Assembly: GCA_013287095.1 (NCBI GenBank) | Contig: JABDEJ010000015.1 | Span: forward strand, 1-32,822 | Direction: 5' to 3' | Length of the DNA stretch: 32,822 nucleotides | From: Bacteroidota bacterium | GTDB taxonomy: Bacteria > Bacteroidota > Bacteroidia > CAILMK01 | In this document: piece after piece, positions 24,494-32,579 of the stretch | Layout of the letters: each line of letters begins with the position of its first letter | Position numbering within the stretch: position 1 is the stretch's first letter | Notes under the pieces: model-generated | What the model saw: the letters and a program-made list of their open reading frames with translations, nothing else | Database searches by the model: none | What the model was told of the DNA's origin: nothing | Position numbers and translations under genes: made by a program

Positions 24494-25594
24494 TCAGGCC
24501 TTTATCATTGCCATGAAATCATCAAACAAATACCCTGCATCATGCGGGCCTGGTGATGCTTCCGGGTGATATTGAACTGAGAATGCTTTTAAAGTTTTAT
24601 GGCGGATGCCTTCGATGGTATTGTCATTGAGGTTGACATGGGTAGTTTCAACTTCCTTGTGGTTTGCTACATCTTCAGCGTTGATACCAAAACCATGGTT
24701 CTGTGAAGTGATCTCGCAATGATTGCGAATGATATTTTTCACCGGATGATTGAGTCCACGATGGCCATTATGCATTTTATAAGTCCCTATTCCAAATACC
24801 TGCGCCAATACCTGGTGACCCAGGCAAATTCCAAATAAAGGCCTTTTGTCAGTTATCATAGCCTTTGCCGTTTCAACGGCATAAGGCATTGCAGCGGGGT
24901 CTCCCGGGCCATTGGAAACGAAATAGGCATCGGGTTTCCATTCGTTTATCTCTGCGAGGGTCGTTTTGGCGGGAAATACCTTCAAAGCGCAATCGCGTTT
25001 GATAAAGTTATTAAGAATGTTTTGCTTCACGCCCAAGTCAAGCACCGCCACTCTTGTTTTGGAATCGCTGTTTCCGAGCTCATAAGCAGTCTTGGTAGAA
25101 ACATGTGAAGACAATTCAAGCCCTTTCATGCTGGGTGTTTCATGAAGCATGGCGTTCAATGTCTCCAGGTCGCTTTCTTCTGACGATATAATGGCATTCA
25201 TCGAACCTTTGTGACGGATATAGTTCACCAATCCACGGGTATCTACGTTAGATATGGCTACCAGGTCATCTTCAATGAAAAAGTCCTGGATAGAGCTGTC
25301 AGCCATTTTGCGGCTGTATTGAATATTATAGTTCCGGCAAACAAGCCCCGCAATCTTGATATCACCGCTCTGGCTTTCAGACTTCTTGATGCCATAATTG
25401 CCAATATGTACATTGGTTGCGATCAATATCTGCCCGTAATAGGAAGGATCGGTAAATATCTCCTGGTACCCCGTCATACCTGTATTGAAACAGATTTCCC
25501 CGGTGGTGTTACCTATTTTACCCGCGGCCTTGCCGTAGAATACTTTGCCATCTTCAAGTAGAATAATGGCCTGCCGTTCTTCAAAAAATTTCAT
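24494..25594 (-). CDS. carA: Carbamoyl-phosphate synthase small subunit
   Basis: CarA hydrolyses glutamine and passes ammonia to CarB for carbamoyl phosphate, the first step for pyrimidines and arginine. The 366-residue protein has the N-terminal domain (TGYQEIFTDPSYYGQI, ISNVDTRGLVNYIR) and a class I glutamine amidotransferase domain. The latter has nucleophile Cys257 in FGICLGHQ, His343 and Glu345 in QYHPEASPG, plus GHRGLNHPV. The ATG at 25594 is chosen because the TTG four codons upstream lies within a promoter-like box (GATATTTG). carB is not in the window. Confidence 0.96.
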   Translation of the reverse strand: MKFFEERQAIILLEDGKVFYGKAAGKIGNTTGEICFNTGMTGYQEIFTDPSYYGQILIATNVHIGNYGIKKSESQSGDIKIAGLVCRNYNIQYSRKMADSSIQDFFIEDDLVAISNVDTRGLVNYIRHKGSMNAIISSEESDLETLNAMLHETPSMKGLELSSHVSTKTAYELGNSDSKTRVAVLDLGVKQNILNNFIKRDCALKVFPAKTTLAEINEWKPDAYFVSNGPGDPAAMPYAVETAKAMITDKRPLFGICLGHQVLAQVFGIGTYKMHNGHRGLNHPVKNIIRNHCEITSQNHGFGINAEDVANHKEVETTHVNLNDNTIEGIRHKTLKAFSVQYHPEASPGPHDAGYLFDDFMAMIKA

Positions 25595-25603
25595 ATTGTG
25601 GTG

Positions 25604-25611
25604 CAAATATC
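25604..25611 (-). promoter_or_regulatory. -7-like box of carA
   Basis: GATATTTG on the minus strand matches TAnnTTTG in all but the first base. It ends 9 bp before the ATG, implying a leader of only a few bases. No pyrimidine-responsive attenuator hairpin is visible upstream. Confidence 0.4.
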
Positions 25612-25703
25612 GGGAAAAAAGGTATCGCTTTCAATTCATACGTTCCAGTTTTTGAAAAAGTGAAACGTCTTTCCTGCTGAGCCTAATGCTTAATTAGATT
25701 TCG

Positions 25704-25711
25704 TAATTTTG
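25704..25711 (+). promoter_or_regulatory. -7 box of the DUF4160-DUF2442 pair
   Basis: TAATTTTG is an exact TAnnTTTG, ending 15 bp before the ATG at 25727. No clear -33 TTG is seen. Confidence 0.5.
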
Positions 25712-25726
25712 TTTTAAAAAAGAATT

Positions 25727-25996
25727 ATGGCTGTTCTTTCTATGTTTTATGGCATCATAGTTTCGATGTACTTTTTTGACAATAAAAAGCATCATAACCC
25801 ACATATTCATGTTTCTTACCAGGGCGAAGAGGCAATTATTCAAATCCCGGATGGGATTATTATAGAAGGTAGCCTAAAATCAAATAAGATGAAAATTTTA
25901 CAAGCCTGGCTCGAAATCCACCAAGATGAAGTGATGGCAAACTGGGAATTGGCAAGCAAGGGAGAGAAAATATTTAAAATTGAACCACTGCGCTAA
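25727..25996 (+). CDS. DUF4160 protein (intact pair)
   Basis: An 89-residue DUF4160 protein. Typical features are the start MAVLSMFYGIIVSMYFFDN, the conserved HHNPHIHVSYQGEEA with its two histidines (about residues 26-29), and IIIEGSLKSNKMKILQAWLEIHQDE. The C-terminus is ANWELASKGEKIFKIEPL. This subgroup (WELA...KIEPL) is the longer one. The partner DUF2442 gene starts 10 bp after the stop. The function is unknown; the pair is widespread and small, which has invited toxin-antitoxin comparisons without proof that I know of. It has its own promoter box and is separate from carA, which points the other way. Confidence 0.88.
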   Translation: MAVLSMFYGIIVSMYFFDNKKHHNPHIHVSYQGEEAIIQIPDGIIIEGSLKSNKMKILQAWLEIHQDEVMANWELASKGEKIFKIEPLR

Positions 25997-26006
25997 AATT
26001 AATCAC

Positions 26007-26243
26007 ATGAGTCCAAAAGTTATTAATGTTCAAGCAAATACCGATTATACTTTAATAATAACATTCAGCAATAGCGACAGGCGGAAATTTGATGTCAGGC
26101 CTTATCTTAATATCGGTGATTTTACGGAACTAAAAGATTTAGCAACATTCATGAGCGTCAAACCGTTCATGGGAAGTATTCAATGGAGCAATGAGCTTGA
26201 TTTTAGCCGGGATACATTGTATGAAGAAGGGCAACCCATTTAA
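26007..26243 (+). CDS. DUF2442 protein (intact pair)
   Basis: A 78-residue DUF2442 protein. The strand pattern VINVQANTDYTLIITFSNSDRRKFDVRPYL, broken by a turn, is followed by LKDLATFMSVKPFMGSIQW and ends ELDFSRDTLYEEGQPI, all standard for the family. The ATG at 26007 is preferred over an in-frame TTG at 25980 that would overlap the DUF4160 gene. It is the second gene of the two-gene unit. Compared with the DUF2442 of the enolase operon it belongs to a different, shorter subgroup. Confidence 0.86.
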   Translation: MSPKVINVQANTDYTLIITFSNSDRRKFDVRPYLNIGDFTELKDLATFMSVKPFMGSIQWSNELDFSRDTLYEEGQPI

Positions 26244-26299
26244 AAATAATCTTTGCTTTACCAACACACAAAGAATAACCATTATAATAATCCCTTATA

Positions 26300-28111
26300 A
26301 TGAATCCTCTGAAAATTAAGGTGCAGATCTATTTGCTGATCGGAGTAATCCTGGTACTGCTGATCACCACGACATTCTTTTCATTTTTTACGGTCAACCG
26401 CTTGAAAAGCAACCTGGATATCCAGGTTCATACCACAACAGTAATGCTGGCCGTAGATAGCAACCTCATTTTTTTGATTAACGCTGAAACCGGCGAGCGT
26501 GGTTTTATTATCACGGCAGATACTAATTATCTGGAGCCGTACAAGGTAGCCATCCAAAATATTTCTGTTAATACACCACATCTTCGGGCACTTACCATAG
26601 ATAATCCGGTTCAGCAAAGAAATGTAGACACTCTTGAAAATTTAATAAACCAGGAGATTGTCCGTATGGCAACATTGATTTCTATTAAAAAACAAGCCGA
26701 TGAAAGCGCAATAAAGACAATATTGGCAGCTTCTGGTAAAGGGAAAGGCTTAATGGACAGGATCAGAGCTGTGAATCAATCAATGAAGTTGGAAGAATTG
26801 AAACTTCATGACGAAAGAACGGTAAATACACAAAAGAGTATTGCAAATGCACAGGAAGTCTTATTTTTAGAAGTCATTTTGTCGTTGCTGATCACTTTAC
26901 TTCTGGCACTAATCATCCTCAGAGAGCTTGACAGGCGCAATAAAGCAGAAAATGAATTGCTCACATCCAACGAACGGTTTTACAAAATATTTGAAGAAAA
27001 CCCGATTGCAATGTCTCTTGCAGAGACCCGAACTAACAAAATCGTTTTTGCAAATAACCTCTTTTATAAATACTTTGGCTATGCCGAGGAAGAAGTTATT
27101 GGCAATACCTCTCAGGAATTAAAATTGTTATCTCCAGAAGAAGAAGCCAGGCTGGTGCCGATTATCCTTGATTACCTCCATGAAACACGTTCTGTTGCTG
27201 AATTGCAAGCATTGTCACCTGAAGAAAGTGAAAAAATACTTAACAAATTAAAAGAAGCAATGGGCACTATGGGCCTTGAGGTTTTATATACCAGGAAAAA
27301 CGGCGAAACTTTTTATGCGATCCTTTCTTACGATCAGATTGAAATAGATCACAAAAAATATATCATTACTTCTTATCAAGACATCAATGAACAAAAGAAA
27401 GCGGAGGAAAAAATAATTGCTTATTCAATAGAACTGGAAAGAAAAAACAGAGAAATAGAACAATTCGCTTACATCGCTTCACATGATTTACAGGAACCTC
27501 TAAGAACCATTGGCAATTTTTCCAAACTGTTGGAGCAAAGGCTCAAGGATCACCCTGACGCAGAATCAACTGAATATATGGGCTATATAAATAGAGGGGC
27601 TGAGCATATGTCAGAACTCATTTTTGATTTGCTTGAATATTCACGGATAGGGAAGGATATCAGCAAGTCGCCAATTGATTGCGATAAAGTAATAAATGAA
27701 ATCCTGGGCGACATGTCAGCAAGTATTGAAGAAAGCCACGCTGAAATCCTTAAAGAAAAATTACCTGTTGTAAACGGATACATTTATCTGAAATCACTTT
27801 TCCAAAACCTTATCAGCAATGCCATAAAGTTCAGGAAAGAGGGCATGCATCCCGTCATAACTATTTCAGCCACAGACATGGGAAGAGAATTTCTTTTCTC
27901 GATAAAAGACAACGGCATCGGAGTTGAAAAAATGTATTACGAAAAAATATTCACTATTTTTCAGCGCCTGCATTCTCGCGAAAAATATAAAGGCTCGGGC
28001 ATAGGGCTCTCAATATCCAAAAAAATTGTCGAGCTTCATGGCGGAAAAATATGGGTTGAGTCAGAACCTGATAACGGAAGCACATTTTATTTCACAATAC
28101 CTAAAACTTAA
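26300..28111 (+). CDS. CHASE3-PAS sensor histidine kinase
   Basis: A 603-residue membrane histidine kinase. It has one helix (about 8-28) and a periplasmic CHASE3 domain (about 35-175) with the family motif NAETGERGFIITAD. A second helix (about 185-207) and a PAS domain (about 222-375) follow. The dimerisation domain carries phosphoacceptor His395 in ASHDLQEPLRTI, and the ATPase domain has NLISNAIKF, DNGIGV and GSGIGLSISKKI. The input is unknown. Kinases of this phytochrome-like subgroup often pass phosphate to single-domain receivers, and one follows 12 bp downstream. A weak -7 box (AATCTTTG) lies 45 bp upstream. Confidence 0.93.
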   Translation: MNPLKIKVQIYLLIGVILVLLITTTFFSFFTVNRLKSNLDIQVHTTTVMLAVDSNLIFLINAETGERGFIITADTNYLEPYKVAIQNISVNTPHLRALTIDNPVQQRNVDTLENLINQEIVRMATLISIKKQADESAIKTILAASGKGKGLMDRIRAVNQSMKLEELKLHDERTVNTQKSIANAQEVLFLEVILSLLITLLLALIILRELDRRNKAENELLTSNERFYKIFEENPIAMSLAETRTNKIVFANNLFYKYFGYAEEEVIGNTSQELKLLSPEEEARLVPIILDYLHETRSVAELQALSPEESEKILNKLKEAMGTMGLEVLYTRKNGETFYAILSYDQIEIDHKKYIITSYQDINEQKKAEEKIIAYSIELERKNREIEQFAYIASHDLQEPLRTIGNFSKLLEQRLKDHPDAESTEYMGYINRGAEHMSELIFDLLEYSRIGKDISKSPIDCDKVINEILGDMSASIEESHAEILKEKLPVVNGYIYLKSLFQNLISNAIKFRKEGMHPVITISATDMGREFLFSIKDNGIGVEKMYYEKIFTIFQRLHSREKYKGSGIGLSISKKIVELHGGKIWVESEPDNGSTFYFTIPKT

Positions 28112-28123
28112 AATTAAAAGACC

Positions 28124-28531
28124 GTGAAAAGAAAATTAGATTGCATTTTATTAGTTGATGATAGTCATGAAGATAACAGGTACCATGAAATCATCATAAA
28201 AGAAATGGACATTGTCAACCGCATCGAATTTGCATTAAATGGTATCGAAGCATTGGATTATCTTAAAAGGGAAGATCGAATTCTGCCTGAATTGATTTTC
28301 CTGGATATAAACATGCCAAGGATGAATGGATGGGAATTCCTGGAGCAATACAAATACCTGGATCCTGCGCAAAAAGCAAAAGTAGTGGTTATGATCTTAA
28401 CAACTTCTGCGAATCCTGATGACATCAAAAAAGCCAAAGAAATAGAGGACATCACCGGTTTTGAAACAAAACCATTAAGCAGGGAAATAATGATGGAAAT
28501 TTTAAACCAGCATTTCCAGGATTACCTGTAG
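28124..28531 (+). CDS. Single-domain response regulator
   Basis: A 135-residue receiver domain without an output domain, of the Rcp1-like type. The acidic pocket is Asp12-Asp13 (LLVDDS), the phosphoacceptor is Asp61 in FLDINMPRMNG, and the switch residues are Thr94 (ILTTS) and Lys116 (ETKPLS). The start is GTG at 28124. It lies 12 bp after the kinase gene and is certainly co-transcribed with it. With no DNA-binding part it must act by protein contact or as a phosphate relay; the target is not in this window. Confidence 0.93.
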   Translation: MKRKLDCILLVDDSHEDNRYHEIIIKEMDIVNRIEFALNGIEALDYLKREDRILPELIFLDINMPRMNGWEFLEQYKYLDPAQKAKVVVMILTTSANPDDIKKAKEIEDITGFETKPLSREIMMEILNQHFQDYL

Positions 28532-28588
28532 GTTAAATAGGACAGGGAAGTCGTAAAAAGATTATGGAAAAGGGGGAACATATAATAA

Positions 28589-28596
28589 TATATTTG
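28589..28596 (+). promoter_or_regulatory. -7 box of the 28618 lipoprotein gene
   Basis: TATATTTG is an exact TAnnTTTG, ending 21 bp before ATG 28618. It lies downstream of an in-frame ATG at 28564, which argues for the later start. Confidence 0.55.
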
Positions 28597-28617
28597 ATAA
28601 ATAATTGTACCCGACTA

Positions 28618-29481
28618 ATGAAAAAACCAGTTCTGTATCTAATCCTTTTAACAGGCATTTCCCTTGTTTATTCATGCAAAAAAGATGGCCCTACAAACAA
28701 CGCTGTCAGCAATAACGATCAATCAATGGCCGGTTCCATCAATGGAAAAGACGCCTGGGCTGCAGATTCCATATACAGCTTTAGCAACTCTGGCCTTATT
28801 GTCATGATTTGTAAAAACAGATCGGATGGCTCCCAGGTCATGATTCAAATACCGTCCAATATCTCCCTTGGGCCACATATCATAACCACTCAGAATAGCC
28901 CATACCAGGTTTACTTTTCTGTATATGGACTTAACAGTTACCTGTCCTACGGCAACCTGACCATTAATTCGGATAGCAATAATACGATAACAGGTTCTAT
29001 TTCAGGTTCATTTTCATTGGTTAATGGGAATACAAATTTATTAAACTTAACTATAGAGGCATTTAAGATTAATTATCAGCCAATTGCAACCAGTCTTTCT
29101 GCTATAATAAATGACACAAACTGGAGTGCATCAAACTTTAAAACCTATACCAGGATCAATGCTGCATTTGGTGATAGTGGACTCTTTATAAATGGCAGTA
29201 GATCAAATCCTGCTAATAATGACAGTATCATTCTGACTGTACCATTATCTATTATAGCCGGTAAATATGACCTCTCGAACCCACAAAGCAGCATATATAG
29301 TGTTTCCTATTTTAAGTCTTCTAATAATACCAAGTCTTACATCACTTCCGGGAAATTGACCATAACCATGAATACCGGCACTTTTATTTCAGGGAATTTC
29401 CAGGGAACTTTAACCCCGGATGTGCCTAATGGAGCGGCTGTTCAACTAACCAATGGCAATTTCTTTATCAGGTACAGGTAG
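28618..29481 (+). CDS. Lipoprotein with duplicated DUF6252-like domain
   Basis: A 287-residue predicted lipoprotein. The signal MKKPVLYLILLTGISLVYSC has its lipobox Cys at residue 20. The mature part contains two similar beta-rich halves. Each starts with a small residue-rich 'GxINxxxW' stretch (AGSINGKDAWAAD, about 38-50, and SAIINDTNWSAS, about 158-169). Each ends with a GxxTI...GxFxG strand (YGNLTINSD...ITGSISGSF and SGKLTITMN...ISGNFQGTL). This resembles the DUF6252 family in tandem. The start at 28618 is chosen by the signal peptide and the -7 box at 28589. No function is known. It stands behind the kinase-receiver pair but with its own promoter. Confidence 0.8.
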   Translation: MKKPVLYLILLTGISLVYSCKKDGPTNNAVSNNDQSMAGSINGKDAWAADSIYSFSNSGLIVMICKNRSDGSQVMIQIPSNISLGPHIITTQNSPYQVYFSVYGLNSYLSYGNLTINSDSNNTITGSISGSFSLVNGNTNLLNLTIEAFKINYQPIATSLSAIINDTNWSASNFKTYTRINAAFGDSGLFINGSRSNPANNDSIILTVPLSIIAGKYDLSNPQSSIYSVSYFKSSNNTKSYITSGKLTITMNTGTFISGNFQGTLTPDVPNGAAVQLTNGNFFIRYR

Positions 29482-29540
29482 AATTCCACCAGGGTTTTGG
29501 CAAACATCCTAAATAAGTTAGCACTATTTAAAAGTTTTCC

Positions 29541-29548
29541 TATGTTTG
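29541..29548 (+). promoter_or_regulatory. -7 box of the T9SS propeller gene
   Basis: TATGTTTG is an exact TAnnTTTG; TTAG at 29518-29521 is a near -33 element with 19 bp between. Transcription would start near 29555, just before a terminator-like hairpin. Confidence 0.5.
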
Positions 29549-29560
29549 TCTTTGATTTGA

Positions 29561-29587
29561 GCAGCTTTTCAGAAAAGCTGCATTTTT
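29561..29587 (+). terminator. Terminator-like hairpin between lipoprotein and T9SS genes
   Basis: GCAGCTTTT (29561-29569) and AAAAGCTGC (29573-29581) form a perfect nine-base-pair stem with a CAG loop, followed by ATTTTT. It can end the upstream lipoprotein transcript. Because a -7 box lies 13 bp before it, it would also be in the leader of the next gene. Confidence 0.75.
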
Positions 29588-29606
29588 AACTTATAAATCC
29601 ATTATT

Positions 29607-31889
29607 ATGAAAACGATCAAATCAGAGTTCTTTTCAGCATTCCTTTTTTTGTGCATCATGTCTGAGGCATTTGTTTCGAAGGGACAAAAAGGTTTTCAAT
29701 CACCGGATGGCGAATCTATTATTGGTAAGGAAATAACCAAGTATGGGAATGACGGAACAAAAAGACTAATTATAACCAAGAAGCATGTCTATCGTTCGTT
29801 TTATGATAATGGCGTCAATGGTCAACCAGGTGGATGGGGTGGGAATGCTGGAGAATATGAGGCTCCATATGATGTAAAAATCATTGATTGTTTATTTAAA
29901 GATGATGTGATTTTGTTGTTGAGTAACGGAAATATTGTATCCACAGATGGCTTGACAAACAAACTAATAAGCTCTCTTCCAAAGAACGTGAATCCATCCG
30001 GGGTAAAACTTAAAGACCTGGTCGGGGATGACCTATATGCCATAAGCACTTCATCCGTAGCTGTTTCCCGTGACAGCGGGAAAACATGGAGCATAGATAC
30101 CACGGGCATGCGCCTTGGCTTTGGCCAGATATCATCAATTTGTGTGGATACCAACCAGAACGTATATCTTACCGCATCCAATGGCCTGTTTATGCAGGCC
30201 GCAAAAGGAAATACCTGGACAAAATTAACCTCATATCCTGGTTCTGAACCAGGCCTGGTGTATGTTGACAAAAAATTAAGGGTTTTTGTGTATGACCAGA
30301 ACAACTATAAATTTTACGAAAGCACTGATGGCGGGAGGACATTTGCATCGTTTAATAACGGCAATTATGGGTTTGGCTATCCGCTTGTGAGTCATATCGG
30401 AGAAGATAATGCCGGTAATATTTATGTTGTTGCGGGGCCTTTCCAGGGAGGCAGTTCCGGCAGTGCGATGTACCGTTCAATGGGCGGAACAAATACTTTC
30501 ACCGAGATAGACCAGCCGATTTCAGCCCTGGTGGCAAATTCTCCCAACCCCTATATTTTTAATTATATCGGAGGGGATTCCATTCTATATGCCGGTACCG
30601 CGTTAGGGCTTTTCACCAGTCGGGACAACGGTACCACCTGGAAAAATGAAACGGCAGGAATTACATCAGATCAAAACTACAGTCTCTTAAAGACAAAGAA
30701 CGGTGGTTTTGTCATCAGCACGGGCCTGGGCGTGTTTTACGAGAAAGCAAATGATACGATATGGAACCAGACTTACCCGACCTCAGGCAATCTTCCGGCT
30801 TTGCCTGTGTTTATGGATAAAAGCGGCGATATATATACCTACGGCGTGAGCACAAATCCAAATACTGCCCTATACGCTTCTTCCCCAAAAGTGGTTGTGA
30901 AAAGTACTGATAATGGACTGACCTGGAACCCTGATACAGCAGGGTTGTCAAACATATTCATGAGCTCCTGGTTTGTGGATGAAAATGGTACCCAGCATTC
31001 TGCGGGTGATAATATCAAGGGGGTGAGATTATATTCAAAGGTCTCGGGTAGTAGTTGGCAATTGGATACAAGCGGATTGGAGACCACTTCAAACGAAAGC
31101 CAGAATACATGCTGGGGAACAGATAACAATGGGACTGTTTACCTCGGTGCCAGCAATAATAACGAAACCAAAAATGCAAGGACTTTATGGAAGAAAACCG
31201 GCTCAGGTTCATGGCAGATAGATACCCTGGGATTAAAAAGCGCAACAGTGCTGGCTATTGCCAGGGAAAGCAACGGTACCATGCTGGCAGCGACATCCAC
31301 TGGTTTGTACCAGAATTCGGGTACCGGGTGGCAACTTGTTAAAGAGCCACAAGGCAGCGGCGATGAGTGCCTCACCGTAAGTGTAGATGCCAGTGGGGGC
31401 GTATGGGCGAATTTTGTCAATTATGACGTAAGCGGCGATCTGACTGGGGTAGGCGTTTATGTTTCAAGTGATAATTGTAAAACCTGGACAAGTATGAATG
31501 TAACAGGATCTATTTTCAGGGAAATTGTACCAGTAGGTAACGGGGATACTGCCTATGGCGTATCTTATACTGACGGAATTTTTGTGTTTAATAAATCGGG
31601 GGCAAGTGGCATTCCATGGATGTCTGATCCCGACAACAATAATAAAACAGGGCTTACACTTTATCCAAACCCATCAAAGGGAATTCTTGTTGTAAATATC
31701 CCTACCATATTTGGGAATCCGATAGGAGCAAGTATTGAAATAATAGATATGCAAGGGAATATAGTATCAGAAATGGAATATGACCCTAATTCTAAAATAA
31801 TAGATACAAGAGCATTGCCTTCAGGTGTTTATATTGCAAAATATAGTGCGGGAAATACTGTTTTGACCGGGCGGTTCGTGAAGGAATAA
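29607..31889 (+). CDS. Secreted propeller-like protein with T9SS type A domain
   Basis: A 760-residue secreted protein: signal peptide to about residue 26 (SEAFVSKGQ), then a long series of beta-propeller-like repeats. Asp-box style motifs recur: VSRDSGKTWS, ESTDGGRTFAS, TSRDNGTTWKN, KSTDNGLTWNP and VSSDNCKTWTS, as in sialidase/BNR and photosystem-stability-factor-like proteins. The final 80 residues are a type A sorting domain (LTLYPNPSKGILVVN, EIIDMQGNIVSE, LPSGVYIAKYS). The Asp-box repeats do not by themselves mean glycosidase activity. It has a promoter box and a leader hairpin. Substrate and role are unknown. Confidence 0.9.
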   Translation: MKTIKSEFFSAFLFLCIMSEAFVSKGQKGFQSPDGESIIGKEITKYGNDGTKRLIITKKHVYRSFYDNGVNGQPGGWGGNAGEYEAPYDVKIIDCLFKDDVILLLSNGNIVSTDGLTNKLISSLPKNVNPSGVKLKDLVGDDLYAISTSSVAVSRDSGKTWSIDTTGMRLGFGQISSICVDTNQNVYLTASNGLFMQAAKGNTWTKLTSYPGSEPGLVYVDKKLRVFVYDQNNYKFYESTDGGRTFASFNNGNYGFGYPLVSHIGEDNAGNIYVVAGPFQGGSSGSAMYRSMGGTNTFTEIDQPISALVANSPNPYIFNYIGGDSILYAGTALGLFTSRDNGTTWKNETAGITSDQNYSLLKTKNGGFVISTGLGVFYEKANDTIWNQTYPTSGNLPALPVFMDKSGDIYTYGVSTNPNTALYASSPKVVVKSTDNGLTWNPDTAGLSNIFMSSWFVDENGTQHSAGDNIKGVRLYSKVSGSSWQLDTSGLETTSNESQNTCWGTDNNGTVYLGASNNNETKNARTLWKKTGSGSWQIDTLGLKSATVLAIARESNGTMLAATSTGLYQNSGTGWQLVKEPQGSGDECLTVSVDASGGVWANFVNYDVSGDLTGVGVYVSSDNCKTWTSMNVTGSIFREIVPVGNGDTAYGVSYTDGIFVFNKSGASGIPWMSDPDNNNKTGLTLYPNPSKGILVVNIPTIFGNPIGASIEIIDMQGNIVSEMEYDPNSKIIDTRALPSGVYIAKYSAGNTVLTGRFVKE

Positions 31890-31933
31890 ATTATCGCTTC
31901 GCTGCGGACCTGGCGCGAGCGGGGCAAGCGCTC
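31890..31933. repeat. GC-rich patch with small hairpin
   Basis: This short spacer between the convergent T9SS and toxin genes is far richer in G and C than its surroundings. GAGCG (31917-31921) pairs with CGCTC (31929-31933) around a seven-base loop. It may be a fragment of a dispersed repeat or a weak terminator. Confidence 0.35.
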
Positions 31934-32194
31934 TTAACTATAATGCCCATAGCACTTAATAATGCGGACAGAATTATCATCGACCTTATAAATCAGCCTG
32001 TGTTTATCGGTAAGCATTCGCGACCAATAACCCTTAAATTCTCCATTTAACGGCTCGGGTTTTCCCTTTCCCTTAAATGGATCTCTTGATATTTCTTTAA
32101 TGAAATCAATTATTTTCAGGAAGGTAGCAGGATCTGATTCGGCCCATTTATTATATTCTTTGAAAGCATCCTGGGTAAATGAAATATCCCTCAT
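31934..32194 (-). CDS. YoeB/Txe-type mRNA-cleaving toxin
   Basis: An 86-residue RelE-superfamily toxin of the YoeB/Txe type, a ribosome-dependent endoribonuclease. The family pattern is visible: FTQDAFKEYNKWAESD at the start, then GKGKPEPLNGEFKGYWSRML with Glu47 and Arg59. HRLIYKV follows with Arg66, and the terminal CYGHYS carries the catalytic His84-Tyr85. The gene overlaps the upstream antitoxin by 4 bp, the normal order for this group. All expected catalytic positions are present, so the toxin is probably active. Confidence 0.94.
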   Translation of the reverse strand: MRDISFTQDAFKEYNKWAESDPATFLKIIDFIKEISRDPFKGKGKPEPLNGEFKGYWSRMLTDKHRLIYKVDDNSVRIIKCYGHYS

Positions 32195-32421
32195 TTACCT
32201 TTGGATGTATTGTAAGCTATGAACTCTTCCATTGTGAAAGAAACCAGATTTTTGTTTTGTTCAGAATCTGATATGGAGCGACGTAAAACATCAAGATAAT
32301 CCTCCTCATCATTAATGGTTATAGTGATTTCCGCCGCATTTCTGCCTTTTACAAAATCACGTATTTTATCCAAAAGCGCATTGTTGAGCTCTGAAAAATT
32401 TAATTTGATGGTAGTTTGCAT
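32191..32421 (-). CDS. Antitoxin partner of the YoeB-type toxin
   Basis: A 76-residue antitoxin directly upstream of the toxin and overlapping it by 4 bp. The N-terminal half (KLNFSELNNALLDKIRDFVKG) is probably the dimerising, DNA-binding part. The C-terminal part, with SDSEQNKNLVSFTMEEFIAYN, would wrap the toxin. It lacks the usual YefM/Phd opening and belongs to a Bacteroidota type found with Txe toxins. Two TAnnTTTG boxes 16 bp apart, on a 12-bp direct repeat, precede it and may form the autoregulated promoter. Confidence 0.88.
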   Translation of the reverse strand: MQTTIKLNFSELNNALLDKIRDFVKGRNAAEITITINDEEDYLDVLRRSISDSEQNKNLVSFTMEEFIAYNTSKGK

Positions 32422-32427
32422 TGCAAG

Positions 32428-32455
32428 ACAAATTTAGGATAAAACAAATTTAGGA
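32428..32455 (-). promoter_or_regulatory. Doubled -7 box on a direct repeat, toxin-antitoxin promoter
   Basis: ACAAATTTAGGA occurs at 32428-32439 and again at 32444-32455 on the plus strand. On the minus strand each contains TAAATTTG (32429-32436 and 32445-32452), an exact -7 box. The nearer box would give an almost leaderless antitoxin mRNA, the farther one a leader of about 18 bases. The repeat spacing of 16 bp could also serve a repressor. Confidence 0.5.
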
Positions 32456-32566
32456 ATAAAGAATGTTCCATTAAATTATTTTCATCATGTCCACAGCTCG
32501 GTAATGAAAGCAAATACCGCAGTCTTTTAAGCATTGAATTTGATATGCAAATCCAGGGAATGTTTA

Positions 32567-32574
32567 TACCTTTG
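32567..32574 (+). promoter_or_regulatory. -7 box of the PIN gene
   Basis: TACCTTTG is an exact TAnnTTTG ending 5 bp before the ATG at 32580; TTTG at 32539-32542 is a possible -33 element 24 bp away. The transcript would begin at or within a few bases of the start codon. Confidence 0.5.
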
Positions 32575-32579
32575 GAACA

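Noticed and set aside
26381..26617. Minus-strand frame in the histidine kinase N-terminus
   Set aside because: It is antisense to the CHASE3 domain, which is clearly coding on the plus strand.
29822..31420. Several long minus-strand frames within the T9SS propeller gene
   Set aside because: They are shadows of the plus-strand Asp-box repeats; they contain no coherent domain and no promoter.
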